This document shows positions 38,445-41,371 of a stretch of 41,371 nt of DNA, piece after piece; the first letter of the stretch is position 1, and every line of letters starts with the position of its first letter. The DNA is from Microvirgula aerodenitrificans DSM 15089. Its GTDB lineage: Bacteria; Pseudomonadota; Gammaproteobacteria; Burkholderiales; Aquaspirillaceae. The notes under the pieces are model-generated. The model was not told the DNA's origin and did no database searches. It was given only the letters and a program-made list of their open reading frames with translations. Both the position numbers and the translations under genes were made by a program. The DNA is taken from contig NZ_KK211073.1 in assembly GCF_000620105.1 (NCBI RefSeq), positions 4,650-46,020 on the forward strand. Direction: 5' to 3'.

Positions 38445-39758
38445 ATGTCCCACGCTGATACGCTCATCGATGCCCGCTGGATCATTCCGGTCGAGCCGCA
38501 CGCCACCGTACTCGAACGCCACAGCATCGCCGTCCGCGACGGCACCATCGTCGCCATCGTTCCGCCGGCCGAACGCGCCGCCTGGACCGCCGACGATACC
38601 GTGTCGCTGCCGAATCATGTGCTGATGCCCGGTCTGGTGAACCTGCACGGCCACTCGGCGATGACGCTGTTGCGCGGTTATGCCGACGACCTGGCACTGA
38701 TGGACTGGCTGCAAAACCATATCTGGCCGGCAGAAGGCAAGCACGTCAAGGACGACTTCGTCTACGACGGCACGCTGCTGGCCATGGCGGAAATGATCCG
38801 CTCCGGCACCACCACCATCAATGACATGTATTTCTTCCATGGTGCGGTCGCCCGCGCCGGCCTCGCCGCCGGCCTGCGCACCTTTGTCGGCTGCTCGATC
38901 CTCGAATTCCCGACCCCGTATGCAGGCAGCGCCGACGAATACCTGCAGAAGGCGCTGGCCGAGCGGCGCGAATTCATCGGCGAGGAACTGGTGACGTTTA
39001 CCCTGGCACCGCATGCCCCGTATACCGTCAGCGACGACACCTTCCGCAAGGTAGTCACGCTGGCGGAGCAGGAAGACATGCTGATCCACTGCCACATCCA
39101 CGAAACCCGCGGCGAGATCGACGACAGCCTGAAGGCGCACCAGTTGCGCCCTCTGGCGCGCCTCGACCGGCTGGGGCTGCTCAGCCCGCGCCTGATCGCC
39201 GCACACATGGTGCACATGAGCGACGACGAGATCGAACTGGTTGCCCGCCGCGGCGTCCATATCGCCCACAACCCGACGTCGAACATGAAGCTCGCCAGCG
39301 GCATCGCCCCGGTGCAGCGCCTGCTGGATGCCGGCGTCAATGTCGGCATCGGCACTGACGGCGCCGCGTCGAACAACAAGCTCGACATGCTGTCCGACAC
39401 CCGCCAGGCCGCGCTGCTGGCCAAGGTCGGCAGCCTCGACCCGACCGCCGTGCCGGCTGCCACCGCACTGCGCATGGCGACACTGAATGGCGCCCGGGCG
39501 CTGGGACTGGGCGCAAAGACCGGCTCGATCGAAGTCGGCAAGCGTTTCGACGCCATCGCCCTCGACCTGGCCCAGGTGGAAACCGCCCCGACCTTCGATC
39601 CGATCTCGCATGTAGTGTACGCCGCCGGCCGCGAACAGGTCTGCGACGTCTGGGTCGACGGACGCCACCTGCTCGCCGCACGCACGCTGACCACGCTCGA
39701 CCATACTGCCCTGCTGGCAGTGGCCGAGTCCTGGCGCAACAAGATTGCCGCCCGCTGA
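38445..39758 (+). CDS. mtaD: Amidohydrolase, MtaD/TRZ-ATZ family (5'-methylthioadenosine/SAH deaminase-like)
   Basis: A 437-residue metal-dependent hydrolase. Metal ligands are in NLHGHSAM (HxH), HCHIHETRGE, AAHMVHMSDDE and GIGTDGAASNN. FTLAPHAPYTVSD is also typical of the family. Such proteins deaminate methylthioadenosine, S-adenosylhomocysteine or related adenosines. The exact substrate is not determined by these motifs. It lies 28 bases before ubiG. UbiG makes SAH, so the pairing could aid SAH recycling (inference). AAGG lies 11 bases before the ATG. Confidence 0.88.
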   Translation: MSHADTLIDARWIIPVEPHATVLERHSIAVRDGTIVAIVPPAERAAWTADDTVSLPNHVLMPGLVNLHGHSAMTLLRGYADDLALMDWLQNHIWPAEGKHVKDDFVYDGTLLAMAEMIRSGTTTINDMYFFHGAVARAGLAAGLRTFVGCSILEFPTPYAGSADEYLQKALAERREFIGEELVTFTLAPHAPYTVSDDTFRKVVTLAEQEDMLIHCHIHETRGEIDDSLKAHQLRPLARLDRLGLLSPRLIAAHMVHMSDDEIELVARRGVHIAHNPTSNMKLASGIAPVQRLLDAGVNVGIGTDGAASNNKLDMLSDTRQAALLAKVGSLDPTAVPAATALRMATLNGARALGLGAKTGSIEVGKRFDAIALDLAQVETAPTFDPISHVVYAAGREQVCDVWVDGRHLLAARTLTTLDHTALLAVAESWRNKIAAR

Positions 39759-39786
39759 GGCGGCGGAGACTGACAGGACAGGAATC

Positions 39787-40488
39787 ATGAGCCAGAACGT
39801 CGACCAGACCGAAATCGACAAATTCAGCCAGATGGCCCACAAATGGTGGGATCTGGACGGTGAATTCAAGCCGCTGCACCAGATCAACCCGCTGCGGACC
39901 GACTATATCGACCGCCACGCGCCGCTGGATGCGGCGCGCGTGGTCGACGTCGGCTGCGGCGGCGGCATCCTGACCGAAGCGCTGGCGCGTCGCGGCGCGA
40001 CCGTGACCGGCGTCGATCTGGCGAAGAAATCGCTGAAAGTGGCGCAGTTGCACGCGCTCGACCAGGGGCTGACCATCGACTACCGCTGCGTGGCGGTCGA
40101 AGCGCTGGCGGCAGAACAGCCGGCCAGCTTCGATCGTGTGGTATGCATGGAAATGCTTGAACACGTGCCTGACCCGCAAAGCGTGGTCAGCAGCTGCGCC
40201 GCGCTGGCCCGACCGGGTGGCTGGGTGTTCTTCTCCACCCTGAACCGCAATCTGAAAAGCTACCTGATGGCGGTGGTCGGTGCCGAATACGTGCTGAACT
40301 GGCTGCCGCGCGGCACCCACGACTATGCGCGTTTCATCAAGCCGTCCGAACTGACGCGCATGGCACGCAACGCGGGACTGGAACTGGCCGATATCAGCGG
40401 CATGCGCTACAACCCGCTGACCCGCACCTACCATCTCGATAACGAGACCTCGGTCAACTACCTGATGGCCTGCCGCAAGCCGGGTTGA
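39787..40488 (+). CDS. ubiG: Ubiquinone biosynthesis O-methyltransferase
   Basis: UbiG carries out both O-methylations of ubiquinone synthesis, using SAM. The 233-residue protein has FSQMAHKWWDLDGEFKPLHQ, the SAM motif VVDVGCGGGILTEALA, CMEMLEHVPDP, and the late motif LPRGTHDYARFIKPSEL, which marks UbiG. The start at 39787 has AGGA upstream. The last gene of the mtaD-ubiG unit. Confidence 0.97.
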   Translation: MSQNVDQTEIDKFSQMAHKWWDLDGEFKPLHQINPLRTDYIDRHAPLDAARVVDVGCGGGILTEALARRGATVTGVDLAKKSLKVAQLHALDQGLTIDYRCVAVEALAAEQPASFDRVVCMEMLEHVPDPQSVVSSCAALARPGGWVFFSTLNRNLKSYLMAVVGAEYVLNWLPRGTHDYARFIKPSELTRMARNAGLELADISGMRYNPLTRTYHLDNETSVNYLMACRKPG

Positions 40489-40502
40489 ATCTGACGGGCC
40501 AG

Positions 40503-40541
40503 AAAAAACACGACGCCAGGGACTGGTCGTCGTGTTTTTTT
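40503..40541. terminator. Bidirectional terminator between ubiG and acs
   Basis: A perfect 13-bp stem (AAAAAACACGACG / CGTCGTGTTTTTT) with T-runs on both strands. It serves the two convergent genes. Confidence 0.93.
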
Positions 40542-40557
40542 ATCTCGGCGACCGGAA

Positions 40558-41371
40558 CTACATCGCCTCGCGCAACTGCGCGATCACCTCGCCGTTCACC
40601 AGCGTCGACGTGTCCTGGGTGATTTCCTCCCCCCTGGCGATCGAGCGCAGCAGGCGGCGCATGATCTTGCTGGAACGGGTCTTCGGCAGGTCGTCGCCAA
40701 AGCGGATCTCGTCCGGTCGGGCGATCTTGCCGATTTCGTGCGACACCCAGTTCTTCAGTTCCACGGCAAGCAGGCGTGCGGCGTCGCCGGTCGGACGCGG
40801 GCCCTTCAGCACCACGAACGCCACCACGGCCTCACCCTTGACCTCGTGCGGCTTGCCGACCACGGCGGCTTCGGCCACCAGCGGGTTGGCCACCAGCGCC
40901 GACTCGATTTCCATCGTGCCCAGACGGTGACCGGATACGTTCAGCACGTCGTCGATACGGCCCATGATCCAGAAGTAGCCGTCCTCGTCGCGGTGCGCCG
41001 AGTCGCCGGCCAGGTAGTACTGGCCGTTGAACTCGTCCGGGAAGTAGGTCTTGCGGAAGCGGTCGGCATCGTTCCAGATGGTGCGGACCAGGCTCGGGAA
41101 CGGACGCTTGATGACCAGGAAGCCGCCATTGCCAAGTTCGACCGGCGCGCCGGATTCGTCGACGATATCGGCCATGATGCCCGGCAGCGGCAGGGTGCAA
41201 CTGCCCGGCTTGGTCGCCACCGCGCCCGGCATCGGCGCGATCATCGCGCTGCCGGTTTCGGTCTGCCACCAGGTGTCGACGATCGGGCAACGACCGCCGC
41301 CAACCACTTCGTAGTACCACATCCACGCTTCCGGGTTGATCGGCTCGCCGACCGTGCCGAGCAGGCGCAGG
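40558..41371 (-). CDS. acs: Acetyl-CoA synthetase, C-terminal part (cut by window edge)
   Basis: Activates acetate to acetyl-CoA via acetyl-AMP. The frame is open to the right edge. The visible 270 or so residues begin [16 protein letters not shown], then include [15 protein letters not shown] (AMP-binding), [25 protein letters not shown] with the hinge Asp, and [15 protein letters not shown] with the catalytic and acetylatable Lys. The usual family sequence there is TRSGK. This copy has Ser before the Lys. The stop is TAG. Confidence 0.96.
   Translation of the reverse strand, partial: LRLLGTVGEPINPEAWMWYYEVVGGGRCPIVDTWWQTETGSAMIAPMPGAVATKPGSCTLPLPGIMADIVDESGAPVELGNGGFLVIKRPFPSLVRTIWNDADRFRKTYFPDEFNGQYYLAGDSAHRDEDGYFWIMGRIDDVLNVSGHRLGTMEIESALVANPLVAEAAVVGKPHEVKGEAVVAFVVLKGPRPTGDAARLLAVELKNWVSHEIGKIARPDEIRFGDDLPKTRSSKIMRRLLRSIARGEEITQDTSTLVNGEVIAQLREAM

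Noticed and set aside
37917-39887. Minus-strand frame of 656 codons
   Set aside because: Only its last 143 residues are a real DUF488 protein with its own ATG and ribosome site. The rest is antisense to the mtaD-like gene.

Overview
The window is about 41 kb of GC-rich DNA with dense genes, short gaps and no rRNA, tRNA, CRISPR array or insertion sequence that I can see. The gene set and order point to a betaproteobacterium of the order Neisseriales, probably Chromobacteriaceae-like (inference). The main evidence is one long run sdhC-sdhD-sdhA-sdhB-sdhE-gltA-odhA-odhB-(small membrane gene)-lpdA-sucC-sucD, next to a GntR regulator and a divergent mdh.

Layout. Positions 1-4965 (minus strand) hold two type V autotransporter genes in tandem. 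The second is cut by the left edge and begins at 590. They share an N-terminal plan: long signal sequence, C-x9-C, hydrophobic segment, Pro-rich linker. Positions 5178-8392 (minus) hold yadG-yadH-ibaG-murA, an ABC exporter followed by a BolA-family gene and the first committed enzyme of peptidoglycan synthesis. rlmM and an orphan prepilin gene follow (8482-10175, minus). The TCA operon fills 10286-23276 (minus), about 13 kb and 12 genes, with GC-rich hairpins lacking U-tracts in five of its intercistronic gaps. Next comes the GntR/UTRA regulator gene (minus), whose probable promoter is covered by a perfect 14-bp palindrome, and mdh (plus).

Positions 25607-28340 (plus) carry prfB, without the usual programmed frameshift, and lysS. 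A divergent cupin/LysR pair follows. Then comes a signalling block: a Cache-type chemoreceptor gene (minus) divergent from two tandem paralogous membrane diguanylate cyclase genes (plus). ppk2 (minus) and mnmC (plus) are divergent and flank a near-consensus FNR/ANR box. A DUF488 gene, an MtaD-like amidohydrolase gene, ubiG and the 3' part of acs close the window.

How the genes work together. mdh, gltA, odhAB-lpdA, sucCD and sdhCDAB supply most of the oxidative TCA cycle, and acs feeds it acetyl-CoA. No aconitase, isocitrate dehydrogenase or fumarase gene is present here. UbiG helps make the quinone that succinate dehydrogenase reduces. The c-di-GMP synthases, the chemoreceptor and the FNR-box-linked ppk2 suggest a motile organism that adapts to oxygen and surfaces. 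The least ordinary parts are the autotransporter pair, the small membrane gene and hairpins inside the TCA operon, the GntR operator, and the FNR box between ppk2 and mnmC.
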